Shown here one piece after another: positions 47,740 through 59,163 of a DNA stretch of 64,000 bases. The position numbers and the translations under genes are program-made. Below the pieces are notes generated by a model, which saw only the letters and a list, made by a program, of their open reading frames with translations, was not told where the DNA came from and did no database searches. Each line of letters starts with the position of its first letter. Within the stretch, counting starts at the first letter, position 1. Source of the stretch: Chloranthus sessilifolius (Eukaryota > Streptophyta > Magnoliopsida > Chloranthales > Chloranthaceae); NCBI GenBank assembly GCA_021018995.1, contig CM037593.1, forward strand, positions 45,397,810 to 45,461,809. The letters run 5' to 3'.

Positions 47740-50127
47740 CGCGCCCAAATCGCGCATGCATGAATGCCCATCACCATCACAAGACTAACCAACGCCTCTA
47801 ATCCACGCTACTCACTAAGCATTTAAATTGCTTCAAACGCATTGTTTGATGTAATAACCTTTTGACGCTTTGAACGAACGTTCACTCTGGTGCACAATTA
47901 ATTTATGTGCTTGGAGTGAAGTGCGCAATTCCCCATAAACACAAAGAAGAAAAATGCCCAGGATAGCACGTTCACAGGCCTAAGTTGGGTGATTTCTGAC
48001 ACTAATTATTGGCCTAAACCACGTTCTCGTTAAGACCAATCCAAATACTCCTGACTTAGAACATATATACCCCAAACCAAAGTGAAAAAATGCCCCAACA
48101 TCACCTACACACTCCAACTAATACCAAGACTAAAGAAAAACTAAAAAAAATGCCCCCCATCGTTCATTCACTTGAACCTAAACTAAACCAAAAACTGCTC
48201 CCAGAACACCCCAGATCAGAATAAATAAATAAGATCAGGCCAAATTTAAATAAATAAGCATCACACTCAAAACAAATCAAAGCAATCTACCAAATAAACC
48301 AAAATTTACTAAATAAAAATTGCCACAAATGAAGTAAAAAATATATATATAATCACTTCATAAATAAAATAAAATAATTACAAAATACACTGAGGGTATA
48401 TCCTCTGAATATACAACTTAAAACAAGAAACTTAAAATCCGCACGTTCAGGCAATATGCACGAATCCAGATTTATTCAAAAAACCAAAAATCCCATCTTC
48501 CCCTCTTCCCTTAGCATTGCAGCAATTCGACTGCTACCTTGCATTCCCAATCCCGTCCATTCTCAATAATCCACTCAATAAATTCAACTCTTTAGGTCCA
48601 ACACCTAGGATATAAAAAAAGGAAAGGAAGAAAAGACATTAATGAACAAGAAAATGCCCAAAACAAAAAATGCCCAAAAACTTTTAATCCCAAACTTGGA
48701 ATAAAATTCAAAACAACAAGAACCCAAAACTTTTAGCCTCACATATTTATAAACTATATCCCCTGAATTACCAAATGACAAGTGTCGCACCTTCAAACCC
48801 TTCCAATCTAATTAAATCCAAACCAAACACATACCCCCTTTGAAAGATCACAATCCATGACAAATCTAGATGAACCAATAATCACACAACACTTACCCCT
48901 TCAAGGAAACACAAATCCCAAAGCAAAGTAAACAAGCTGATAAGATTTGAACACTTAACACCCATCCAAAACTTTTAAAAACTCGTACCTTTTAACAAGT
49001 GTCATCTCAAGTCAAAGGGCTAAAATAAAATACCTTAAAATAAGGCCCTAACTTGTTTAGAGACCCAAAAAAAAATGCCCCAACCATACCCACTGGAACC
49101 AAGTAAACCCTCTAAACAAACCCCATAAAAATAAACTTCGAGTTAAACTAAATCCTAAAAAAACTAAAACAAATCAGATAAATCCAACTAATCTGCTAAT
49201 AAATTTAAATAAATAAATAAGCATGATAAAAAAAAATGCCCCTTTATTTATAATTTAAAATTTTAGAAGTATCACCGGAGGCATACCTCCTGAATTTACA
49301 ACTCAAAATGAAAACCAAAAACTTGAACCTACAACCCAAAATTAAGAATGGGTTCAAAACTGAGACGAAGCAAGGAGCAGATTCCGCTCAGAACGTCCAA
49401 TCAGAGACTTCAAGGAGAATTGGTTGGGAAACACATCCCTCCACTTGTTACCCCTTCTCTTCCGCTATCTTTACCTCCTCCACCACCGCCTTCTCAACGC
49501 TGCCTTCACTGCTCCCTGAAAAGGGATCTATGTGAAGACTAGCGCCCTCATTCTTAATACCATCCTTGAGCATCACCTCAGGACGAAGATTGTGCGAAAT
49601 AACGAATATAGGAAGAAACGACATCCCAATCAGACTATTAGATCATCCGACATCACTAAAACACGAATTTCAAAACACAAAATATCCAGAAAAAGGTCAA
49701 AACTCGAAACTAAACCAAAGAATGAAAAACAAATATAGAGTACGGACTCAATCCCGCACATAGTCATGTGCGTTTAACCAAATCATGTGCTAGGCAGATT
49801 GCGCACAATCCAAAACATGCGCTATGACCCAAGCGCGTAAATAAGCCATCGCCTGCGCCAACGGCGCAACACTCTGATCGCGTGCACTCCATGAACCGCG
49901 TGATCTTATTAAATGACACACTGTTGTTGTGCGACCTGCGAGGTCACCCATACACTAACCTGGTGACGTCTCGATCACGCGCTATGATTAGAGCGCATAA
50001 TACAATCACACGCACACTTAGAAACGCGTAAATGACCCCTAAAGCCTGAGATCTCATGCCGAAAAAAGGCGCGCAATTGTATTGAGCGACCTAAAACAGG
50101 CGCACATTACCTGACTTTGGACAAAAT
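47740..50127. other. A/T-rich non-coding region of element B
   Basis: There is no supported gene. The sequence is A-rich, with recurrent A-run plus TGCCC motifs (about 47950, 48086, 48146, 48653, 48667, 49072, 49234). The frames near 49308-49763 have no recognisable features. This block is absent from element D. Confidence 0.65.
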
Positions 50128-50890
50128 TTACACCCTCACACCTTTGTATCCCATCTTGGCCAAAATTCTTCTGTCCCATCGCGTAGCCTCACAAGCTATT
50201 CTGACATAAAAGAAAGACCTACTCACCCATCCCATCACATACCCTTGCATGATAAGGAACCATCGACAGCACCATCCCCATCGCGATAACATGTACACAT
50301 GCGATATCTCCTCAATATCCAGCCCCATCGTAATAAATTAACCATACCCTCATGGCCCATCTCGAAAAGCCAAAAGCAAATCTCCCGAAAATGCAGTCAC
50401 ATTGCCCAAAAACTAAGCCAATCACGACGCAACCACAACGTGATTCTGTCATAATCCAAGATCTGCTAAAGAAAGAAACAAGACACATCCCATTGTGCAA
50501 ATATCTCACCAGCGTCCCATCGCTAACTGCGTTCACTCGACATCCCATCGCGAACATCACTACCTAAAAAAAAAAAGAAAAAAAAGAGCTCAGACAGCAC
50601 ATGCCACGCTGTATGACAAAGAGAGGGAAAGATTGATCATGTCCCATTGCTAAGGCAAAGGGCTCTCTCTCCCGAATTGATCCCCACGTCCCACCAGGAC
50701 TCACCCAGCACGTAACCAAAGAAAGGGAGAACCCTCAGGTCCCATCGAGACATCATTCCTCCAAGACGTTTTATCACACTGACGACCGCCAACCCCTGCC
50801 AGAGCGAACCCGTAGAGAAGAAAGCTCTAAAGTCCCATCACGGTACCACCCCTCAACAACCCACCAGTCCCATCACGGGCCACACAAGTT
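50128..50890 (+). repeat. Dispersed TCCCATCG motif region of element B
   Basis: About fourteen copies of (G/C)TCCCATCG or close variants are spaced 20-100 bases apart. The matching region of D (about 62190-63000, minus strand) shows the same motif at similar density. Confidence 0.75.
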
Positions 50891-50939
50891 GCACACCATC
50901 CAGGTAAGTATCACCCCCAGGTAAGTACTACCCACTTTT

Positions 50940-51250
50940 TTTATTTTTTTACTTGATATTCCTCATAAATATATATAGTTAGCTATGGTTAAGTCCAAAA
51001 TTTTTCAAAACCCGTCTCTCTCGACTCGCGAATCACTGTAGTCCTCCCATAAGAGACAATCATCAGTACTCACCGAGAAGGTTAGACGGAGTATCCGGCA
51101 TGCCAAGTGTCGTCTTGGCAACCACAATGACTGTCGAGTCTACAAATCTCGTACCGGTGGATCTGCTCAGCGATATCTCGATATCCATGTTTTTCGCCGT
51201 TTTACCACCGAATTGATCTTAAGTTAAAATCCCTAAAATTTCAAATTTTC
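50940..51250 (+). other. Block conserved between elements B and D
   Basis: It is colinear with 61866-62130 on the minus strand, with CTCCCATAAGAGACAATCAT and GTGTCGTCTTGGCAACCA among the best-kept parts. The reading frame is not conserved between the copies, so it is more likely structural or regulatory than coding. Confidence 0.6.
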
Positions 51251-52120
51251 AAATTTCCCGAATTTTCAAAATCCCCTTAATAAAAAAAAAAAGGCAAAAC
51301 CAAAAAAAAAAAGAAGAAAGAAGAACAAAGCAATAAGTTAAATAGACCCGACTCACCTTTCTTTAAATACCAAAAAAAAATTGATTAAGCGCCCCATCAC
51401 CCGCGCGCAATAAATTACACTTAAACCTGACCTTTAACTCCTAAGACTCCTGAACTCGTAATCAAGCGCATATCCCACTGCACAGAATTCAATCAAGCGC
51501 ACACCCCACTGCGCAGAGTTGTTTGTTCAGACACATTAGGACTAGAATTCCCAACTTAGAGGCCGACTCCAGATGAATCAAGCATACGTGCCACTGCACA
51601 AAATTCAATTGTGCACACCTCACAAGACCAACTAATCTCACCCAAACCAGCCATTCCCCTAGGAAACTAAACAATAAGTATATTTAATCTAAGAACTTAC
51701 AAACGCCTATTGGAAAAGGAACGCCTGACGCGCATTAGCGTGAGCAATGACACACCTGGTCTGACATGATTTACAAAAGCCTTCGATATTATATGATACT
51801 TCTTTTTATTATTATCAGTCTCTGGACCTTGTTTTGGATATTTGATTGATGCCCCGGTACCTCGATTGTGTAAAATCCTTCTGTTAGCCTGTGCCATGTG
51901 GCAGGATGCGCCATGCACCCACAGACCCAAAATGTGCCCTTCAACAGCTACCATTTGCCCTTCAAATGCTCTATTTTAGCTTGCATTGATAGATAAGAAT
52001 ACCAAGCCTATCATGTTAGCATCCCCAATTCACATTTGTAATTTTCCAAGAGAAATGAGAAGACACCTCGAATGAGGGGTGTTTAATTCTTCGACGTGTT
52101 CTTACTTCGCAAGAACGCGC
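51251..52120. other. Element B sequence before the 3' polypurine tract
   Basis: Non-coding by eye. Repeated AATCAAGCGCAC-CCCACTGCGCAGA phrases lie at 51460-51620. I see nothing else. Confidence 0.5.
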
Positions 52121-52134
52121 CAAAGAGAGGCATC
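52121..52134 (+). other. Polypurine tract of element B
   Basis: CAAAGAGAGGCATC immediately precedes the 3' LTR. It parallels element C's CCAAAGATGGGCATC. Confidence 0.7.
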
Positions 52135-54784
52135 GGTAGACACCCCAATTTTGTCCTCTCAAAATATACAAATTTATTTGGTCAACCTTTGACCTCATAA
52201 CCCTGATGTGGGACCATATACTGAAATAATAGTATATGGCTAGACACAGGCTGAAACAATAGTTCTGTGCCTCAGGCCCCATACCCCTAACGTGGGAACC
52301 ATGCACTGAAATAATAGTACATGGCTAAACACAGGCTGAAATAATAGCTCTATGGCTCAGATCCCGACGTAGGGAGACTATATACTGAAATAATAGTATA
52401 GAGTCGAAATGCAGACTGAAATAATAGTCTCACATTTTAGACCCCTAACCCTAATGTGGGACCATATGCTGAAACAATAGTATATGGCTGAACACAGGCT
52501 GAAATAATAGTTCTTTGGCTCAGGCCCCATACCCCCGACGTGGGAACCATGCACTAAAACAATAGTACATGGTTGAACACAGGCTGAAACAATAGCTCTG
52601 TGGCTCAGATCCCAACGTAGGGAGACTATTTACTGAAACAATAGTATATAGTCGAAATGCGGGCTGAAATAATAGTCCGACATTTCAAGCCCGACCCGGA
52701 CCCGGACAACCTTGAATTAAGTGCCTAAAACCAAGCACTCAATTCTATTGCATGCCAGATCACATGCACACAATCAGTCCCTTTTTAGACCCGACTTCTT
52801 TTCCCCAGACCATCTAGAGACTCGATCACGCGTCTATCATGAGACATGCGATCAGATTGAGCTCCACATCACGAGCGCGCAATTGGCCTACACTCGGCCT
52901 AGCCTCCTAGTCCTTGACCCCTAAGTCTCCTCGATTAAACACTTTCAGTGTAGCACTTAATTGGATTACGCATCTCAAAATAGGCGCACAATTAGTTCTA
53001 ACGCTATTAGGACTAGGAAACTGGCTGCGCAAGTCAGTCGGTCGCTCATTGAGTCGCTAACCGACTCAAAGCGATTAAGCACCGAGAGACCGATGAGTAA
53101 TTTAATTAAACGCTTGAAACAGGGCATTTAATTGGAGAAAAACATATAAAAGATTTTTTTCTTAATTCGCCCAAGAGGCTGGATAATTTTTCGAGAGAGA
53201 ACGGATTTTTTTAGGATTTCGAAACCAGAGAACTTCGAGGACAAGCCCATAGAGCAACCTAGTCATGATTTGGAGATTCAAGTGCCGAGTCTTCAATGAT
53301 TTCTCTTCGCAGCCCTGGTCCTAGGTAAAAATCTTAGTTTTAGACTTAGGATATTTCTCTTAGTATTAATTATAGGTTTTAATTTTCAGTCCGAGACCGT
53401 AGCACCCTTTTTAGACCGCAAATTTTCTATATTTGAATCTAGTTCTCCGAATTTAGAATCAGTCCTTAATCCGACTATCCGATGCACCGATCCTAGGCTT
53501 TAATTCCGTTCTAAAATCTTAATCTCCAGTCGTATCATTAATCTCTGGTTCTAGTCCTTAGATTCTTGAACCAGTCCTTAATCATACGGTCTGATTTTCT
53601 GATTTTGGACCCAAATTCACTCCTAAAATTTTAAATTATGATTTTAATTTTTTATTTTAATACCTCCAAAAATCCTAAATATTAATTTCAGTTTCTATAA
53701 TTCTAGTTTCTCAATTTCACTCACAATTATTACTTCGAAATCTACTATGAAAAATTCAAAAATACTATTTTATCATCATAAATCCAACTTATCTTCAATC
53801 TCAGCCACCCAATTTGCCCAAGGGAGCTTACAGAGGGAACTCAGGAACGAGGCCAATCCTTCTTAGCATAGTGGGCCCAAAACCCCTTTTTTAAGAATTT
53901 TAAAATTAATTAATCGCTTTTCTTATCTTTTTAGTATAATTAACTAGTAGATTTATTTTATTTCTGCATAATTAATTAATTAAGTTAATTAGATTCTAGT
54001 ATGATTGATTAATTTCTTTCAATCAGATTTTAATTAGTTAATTTCTTGCTCTAATTAGAATTTCAGTATGATTAATTCATTGCTTAAATTAGAGTTATAG
54101 TAAAATTAGTTCTCTATTTCAATTAGAATTCTGGTAAGATTGTTATACTTGATTTAATTAGAATACAACTAGCATACTTGCTCAAATTTGAATCTCAGTA
54201 TAACTAGCATGCTCGATTTAATTAGAGTTTCACCAGAACTACTACACTACTACATGTGCACTCCTATTACAATTAGGAAACCTGATCACAACTAGACTTC
54301 TAATGGGGTTAGGAGACTAAAATTAATCAGACTTCTAGTGGGATTAGAATGCTTAATTAATTAGACTTTCAATAAGGATAGGAGTAGTAAAAATTAATTA
54401 GACTCTTGATAGGATTAGAATAAACCCACATGACTAAACTTATAGCAGAATTGAGAAGTCTAAACTGATTAGAACTACAATAATAATAGGGGAAGGGAAA
54501 AAAAATTAAACTATCTAAATTATAAGAAAATACATAGCTGTTGATGTTCGCAGGCAGACGATTCAGTAAAGAAGTAATGCACACCTGCTTTAAAGCGTGA
54601 TCATTGACGTGTTGTAGCGTTGCTAAATATCTGTAGCTAGCGATCGCAATAAACTAGGAACCTTCCTAGAAAATCCTTTATTTCTAACATTCTAAACACC
54701 GCATCGCTAGAGTCTACTTGGACAGAATTGGAGCCACTGATTCAATGGGGACCGAGAGGAACTCAGAAAAAACATGCGCCAATA
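52135..54784 (+). repeat. 3' LTR of element B
   Basis: It is 2650 bp and colinear with the interrupted 5' LTR. Its first base is changed (GG instead of TG) and it ends CAATA instead of CAACA. The hairpin array is at 52205-52690. It lacks element C, giving the empty-site reference for C. Confidence 0.9.
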
Positions 54785-54789
54785 ACTTT
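54785..54789. other. Target-site duplication ACTTT, right of element B
   Basis: Exact copy of 14405-14409. Confidence 0.95.
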
Positions 54790-55590
54790 AACTCTGAGAA
54801 ATATTAAGGAAGATGGAGTTGTGTAGAAATGAAGGTTGTGAAGTCATGAATCACTCCTTACCTTGTTGATTTCTCAATTTTGATCCATTCTTTCCTTTTA
54901 TTCTTTTTAAACCTCACCCATAAGCCACATTACAACCCATAAAAAGACCTTTGTGATCCAAAGTGAAATGTGCTGCCTTGTGGAGATGAGGAGTTGTCTT
55001 ATCTATGGTGAAATACTTAATAATATTAGAACTTAGATGCAATGCCCACGCTCATGCTTGCAGTCCCATTTGGGGACTGTGACTGATCTTGAGTTGTTAA
55101 GAATGTGAACACCCTTGGATTTTCATTGTTGAGAGACAGCCCCAGTAAGGATTGCGTCTGAATTTTAATTTCATTGGGGTTGTATCTACACCTAAATTTT
55201 GAATCAAAGGCAAGCTTAGTGCTGATTTATGCACATTGTATTTCTGATGTGAATTGAATGGTGGTGATGCATATACAAGCTGATTTTTAGTTTTAAATGA
55301 TTGCATTACTACTGTAATTTCCTTTGGATTTTAAAGAATGGGTGTGGAATGAAACTTTATTGATCAACTTCTGTTATGTCATTGACTGCACTGCACTTAA
55401 ATATTCTATTGGTGAAGTTTGTGGGTGCCTTCATTGAAAACCCTCAGGAGACTTCACTCCTCCACTAGGGATCACCTAGGGGTTTAAAAGGCTTGGTACA
55501 TATGCTAAATGTATCCATGCTCCATACAAAAGTGGCATTTCCTGTTTTGAATAAATGATTTTAATTTTTCCTTTGCTTAAGGACTAGCAA
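54790..55590 (+). other. Internal region of element A, right part
   Basis: About 0.8 kb of non-coding sequence leading to A's polypurine tract. No protein is recognised. Confidence 0.7.
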
Positions 55591-55608
55591 AGATTAGGTT
55601 TGGGGGTG
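55591..55608 (+). other. Polypurine tract of element A
   Basis: AGATTAGGTTTGGGGGTG lies directly before the TGTTAAGC of the 3' LTR. TTTGGGGGTG is the typical form in Athila-like elements. Confidence 0.8.
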
Positions 55609-58065
55609 TGTTAAGCTATGAAAAGTATCACTTTTCACCCCTTAACCTAGCCTTTGATGGACTCTGAGCCAATTAATAATGTGTTTTTAGTGTGTTCTTG
55701 TAGATAACAGTAAAATAAGAGCTTAATGAGGCAATCCTACATTTTCAAGCAAAGAAGATAGCAGTATGCTGCAGCAGTGGAGCCAACAGCCACTCAAGCA
55801 GCTGAAATTACATGGAGAAGCAGCCATTCGAGGTGCTGTTGTTTTAGACCTTCAAGCCATATAAATGAAGCAACAATGTAACACATTGAGTGGAGCACAA
55901 CAGCTGAGAGCAGCTACATCTATTGAAGATCTTGAGTGGCTCAAACAGCCGCTGCAATGGACATGTCGTGCAGTTCCAATCACCCGGAAGCTCCCTTGCG
56001 AGGATCTCGCGTAGTTCACATGAACCTAGCGAGCAGCTACACAAAGCAGCAGTGAAGATCTCATGCAGATCAGTTGAGGGAATTGAGGAGCTCGCGCAGA
56101 TACAGCTTTAGGAAATATCCTCGCTAAGCTCTCGCGCATGTCAAAGATAAGCCAACCAAGTGAGGAACCGCAAAGTCAACCTCGCGAGCTGCACCAATTA
56201 AACTTAACGACCTTCTTCCACGCACAACCCAGCCTCGCGAAAGCCTAGCGAGATGCACCATTCACAGCAGAGCAAAGCCTTGTGAGCTCCCTTCACAGAA
56301 AATCCATCCTTGCAAGCTTGCTTCTACACTCAAGTCAGCTGTGCGAGACTCAGGCTTAGAACTTCTCAGCTTGCTGATTTCAATGCTCAAGGATAGTTTG
56401 GAGTTTTCACACTTCTAGGGCACACCTCTCGAGACCCTAATCTGTTCCCACACATCCCGAGGCATTCAAGGGCCATGAATGGCCCACTCCAAAGCATCTA
56501 TCTTCTGATTGGCTAATGCACATCAGGGTTTCAAGGATTACATATAAATAGGGCTGTTATCTATCTTTGTAAGGGAGTCAGGAATAGCCTGGCTCACTTA
56601 GGTTTTCACGTTAGGTTTTATTTTAGGGTTTATGTTAGGATTTCTTTTATTCCTTTCCCCTTTCTTCTTACCCTAGCACAGCAGCAATGTTGGGCTAGGT
56701 TCTATATAATAGTTTATTTTCATTCATGTTTTGCAATCGGTTTTGTATGAAATGGAGTGAGCTAATTTGGGGTTTACACAGGCTGCTGCCTTGAGGGCAG
56801 AACATTGTAAGTTTCATTTTAATCAATGCAATGCCTATTTTAATGTTTATTCAATCTATTATTTTTCTATTTGCCCGTAGTTTTATTTAGGCTATAGCAT
56901 GCATTTAGGATTTGAGCTGATTGAAAAGCCCATGGAAGCTTGAGCTTGTAGCCCTGGGACCATAGTGGTGGCAACAGTTTACATGTTCTATCTCATCATT
57001 TGTGGGTGAGGCTGCCTCTGTGGATAGCCTGTGACCATTTGAGTGGACAGACTATAGCCCTAGAGCAAGTCTTGGTCACAGATCTGAGATGAATTCCTTT
57101 TTTCTGCACTTGATCTTGTAGCCTAGTGAGAGATTGTGCAAAGCCAAACCTACTTTGTTTTGCATAACCATTATCAGTGTGTAGATCTGAGTTGTTGTAG
57201 AGATTGCAGACTTGTGAGCTGGGTCATTGCAAGCCTTTTGTAGCAATGACTAGCTGAATCTAAGTCCTCATTCAGCTTGAGATAACTTGTGGTTTCCACC
57301 TGGTTTTCAAAGTCTGTTTGCTCCTATGAATGCATGTGCTTGTAGCCTTACAAACATAGTGTCTGCAATGATATTCTTGGCCTGACTTAATTCATTGGTT
57401 GGAGGAATTCTATTGGATAGTCTGTGACGATTGAAATGGACAGATTATAGCCTTAAGATCAATCCATTCCTTTAGGTGAGGTTAGTTTTTTGACTTAATC
57501 AATGGGATTTGATAAACTCTATTGGATAGCCTGTGATCATTTAAGTGGACAGGGTATAGCCTTAAGAGCAGTCTAAATTGCATGGGTTGAGTTAGATTCT
57601 TCTACCTTGTAGATGTGTTTGTAGCCATCTAAAGGATTGCTACAGATTTATCACTAACACTGAGTTGCATAACTGATTTTCTCTAGCTGTTTACTTCTCC
57701 ATATTTTATCTTAATTTTATCACACACATCATCATCCTTCTTCATCCCTTTCTTTAGCTATAGTTTATTCCTATTTTTCTTAGTTTTTAGTATAGCTTAG
57801 TGACACTTAAACACCCTTCCTTTAGGACTGCTAGATTTGTAGCCAGATCTGGAGATTACTGTATGCCCTAGTGGTTCAGATCAATACTCCCTATGGGACA
57901 AACTCTTACTTCGTAAAACTTGCTACAACAAACCCTGGATTCTTGCAGGTTTGTGATTTGGTTTTGAGTTGTATTCATTCCTCATTTTGTTTTGTTTTGT
58001 TTTGCTTCCTTTATTTTATCTTTATCATTTTTATAATAAAAAGAAGCAGTAAAAACATTTCAACA
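55609..58065 (+). repeat. 3' LTR of element A
   Basis: It is about 2.46 kb, starting TGTTAAGC and ending CATTTCAACA, and colinear with 9786-12193. By eye, differences are roughly 7-8% over the first 240 bases. Confidence 0.92.
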
Positions 58066-58070
58066 GATAC
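58066..58070. other. Target-site duplication GATAC, right of element A
   Basis: Exact copy of 9781-9785. The chromovirus frame resumes immediately after. Confidence 0.95.
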
Positions 58071-59163
58071 CTCAATTGAAATTGGAAGCTATATCCATGG
58101 ATTTCATCCTTAGATTACCGAGAATTGTGAAAGGACACTATGCCATTTGGGTGATCATTGATCGATTAACCAAGTCTGCCCATTTCCTACCGTACGACAC
58201 GAAGTATACAATCAGTAAGCTCACAAAGTTGTAAATCAAAGAAATCATTAGACTACACAATATCCTTACTGGTATCGTCTCGGACAAAGATCCATTATAT
58301 ATGTCCCAGTTTTGGCAATGCTTCCAAGAAGGAATGGGCTCGAGACTGGACTATAGTTCTGCATTTCACCCTCAGATAGATGGCCAGACAGAAAGGGTGA
58401 ATCAGACTATTATGGACATGCTTCGGGCTTGCATGTTAGACTGTCACGAGTCATGGGATGAATACCTACCACTGATTAAGTTTGCCTATAACAACAATTA
58501 TCAGGCAAGCATTGGGATGACCCCTTTCGAAGTACTTTATGGTCAGAGATGCAAGTTTCCGCTCAATTGGGACAAAATCGGAGAGAAATTATTCTTAGGA
58601 CCAGAAGTAATTGAGAGCACAATTGAAGCAATTCGGTTGATCTGTTAGAGTTTAAGGACTGCACAAAGCCGACAGAAGAGCTATGCAGACCTCAAAAGGA
58701 TGCACATTGAGTTTTAGGTAAACTTGCTATGATTATTGATTTATTTCCCAGTTATCTATGTGCAATTATTGAGACATGCATCCCTTGCATAAGGGGGACC
58801 ACGTCTTCATCAAGATTTCTCCTACTAAGGGCGTGATGCGATTCGGGAAACGTGAAAAACTAAGTCCACATTTCGTAGGACCCTTTGAGATATTGGGTCG
58901 AGTTGCTGAAGTTGCATATCGAATTACCTTACTGCCGCAACTTTTGAACATGCATAACACTTTTCATGTGTCCATGTTGAGGAAGTACATAAAGGACCCA
59001 ACTCACATGTTGGATTATCAGCCCATCAAACTCCAAGAAGATATGACTGCAGCTGAAGAATGAATACGGTTTCTCGACAGTAAAGAATAGATCCTACGTA
59101 CCAAGCGGATTCCACTCGTGCTAGTTAAGTGGCAGAATCATTCATCCAATGAGGCTACCTAGA
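58071..59163 (+). pseudogene. Chromovirus integrase core and C-terminus with chromodomain remnant
   Basis: It continues the integrase cut at 9785: the first aspartate in ISMDFIL and WVIIDRLTKSAHFLP, the second in VSDKDPLY, and then AFHPQIDGQTERVNQT with the catalytic E. The GPY/F module is clear (HFVGPFEILGRVAEVAYRI, NTFHVSMLRKY), followed by RTKRIPLVLVKWQNHSSNEAT, the start of a chromodomain that stops at 59163. A 76-bp GT-AG segment (58718-58793) separates two frames. Stops lie at 58231 and 58646. Chromodomains steer insertion to marked chromatin; here the end is missing. Confidence 0.87.

Larger units (their letters stand above)
14410..54784 (+). mobile_element. Element B: giant Tat-lineage Ty3/gypsy element with antisense gene
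   Basis: The LTRs are 14410-16419 plus 32777-33410 (about 2644 bp once C is ignored) and 52135-54784 (2650 bp), flanked by the TSD ACTTT. The internal region is about 18.7 kb: gag, protease, G-patch, acidic linker, RT, RNase H, archaeal-type second RNase H and integrase on the plus strand (33472-42148), then about 10 kb before the 3' LTR. That 3' region holds a spliced gene on the opposite strand (43789-47550). The extra RNase H before integrase, the TGTAGACACCC LTR start and the long 3' region place it in the Tat lineage, where antisense accessory genes are known (for example gene 23 of maize Grande). Confidence 0.9.
9786..58065 (+). mobile_element. Element A: non-autonomous Athila-like LTR retrotransposon (LARD), split by B
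   Basis: The two LTRs (9786-12193 and 55609-58065) are clearly homologous and flanked by the exact TSD GATAC. The internal region, once B is ignored, is only about 3.0 kb (12194-14409 and 54790-55608). It has a tRNA-Asp-type primer site and a purine tract but no recognisable gag, protease, RT or integrase. This fits a large retrotransposon derivative that must borrow proteins from an autonomous relative. The TGGCGCCGTTG primer site and the TTTGGGGGTG tract resemble Athila-group elements; that lineage call is inference. Confidence 0.85.

Noticed and set aside
51697-51954. 85-codon minus-strand frame near B's 3' LTR
   Set aside because: No domain, no splice context linking it to the PMD gene, and no counterpart in D.
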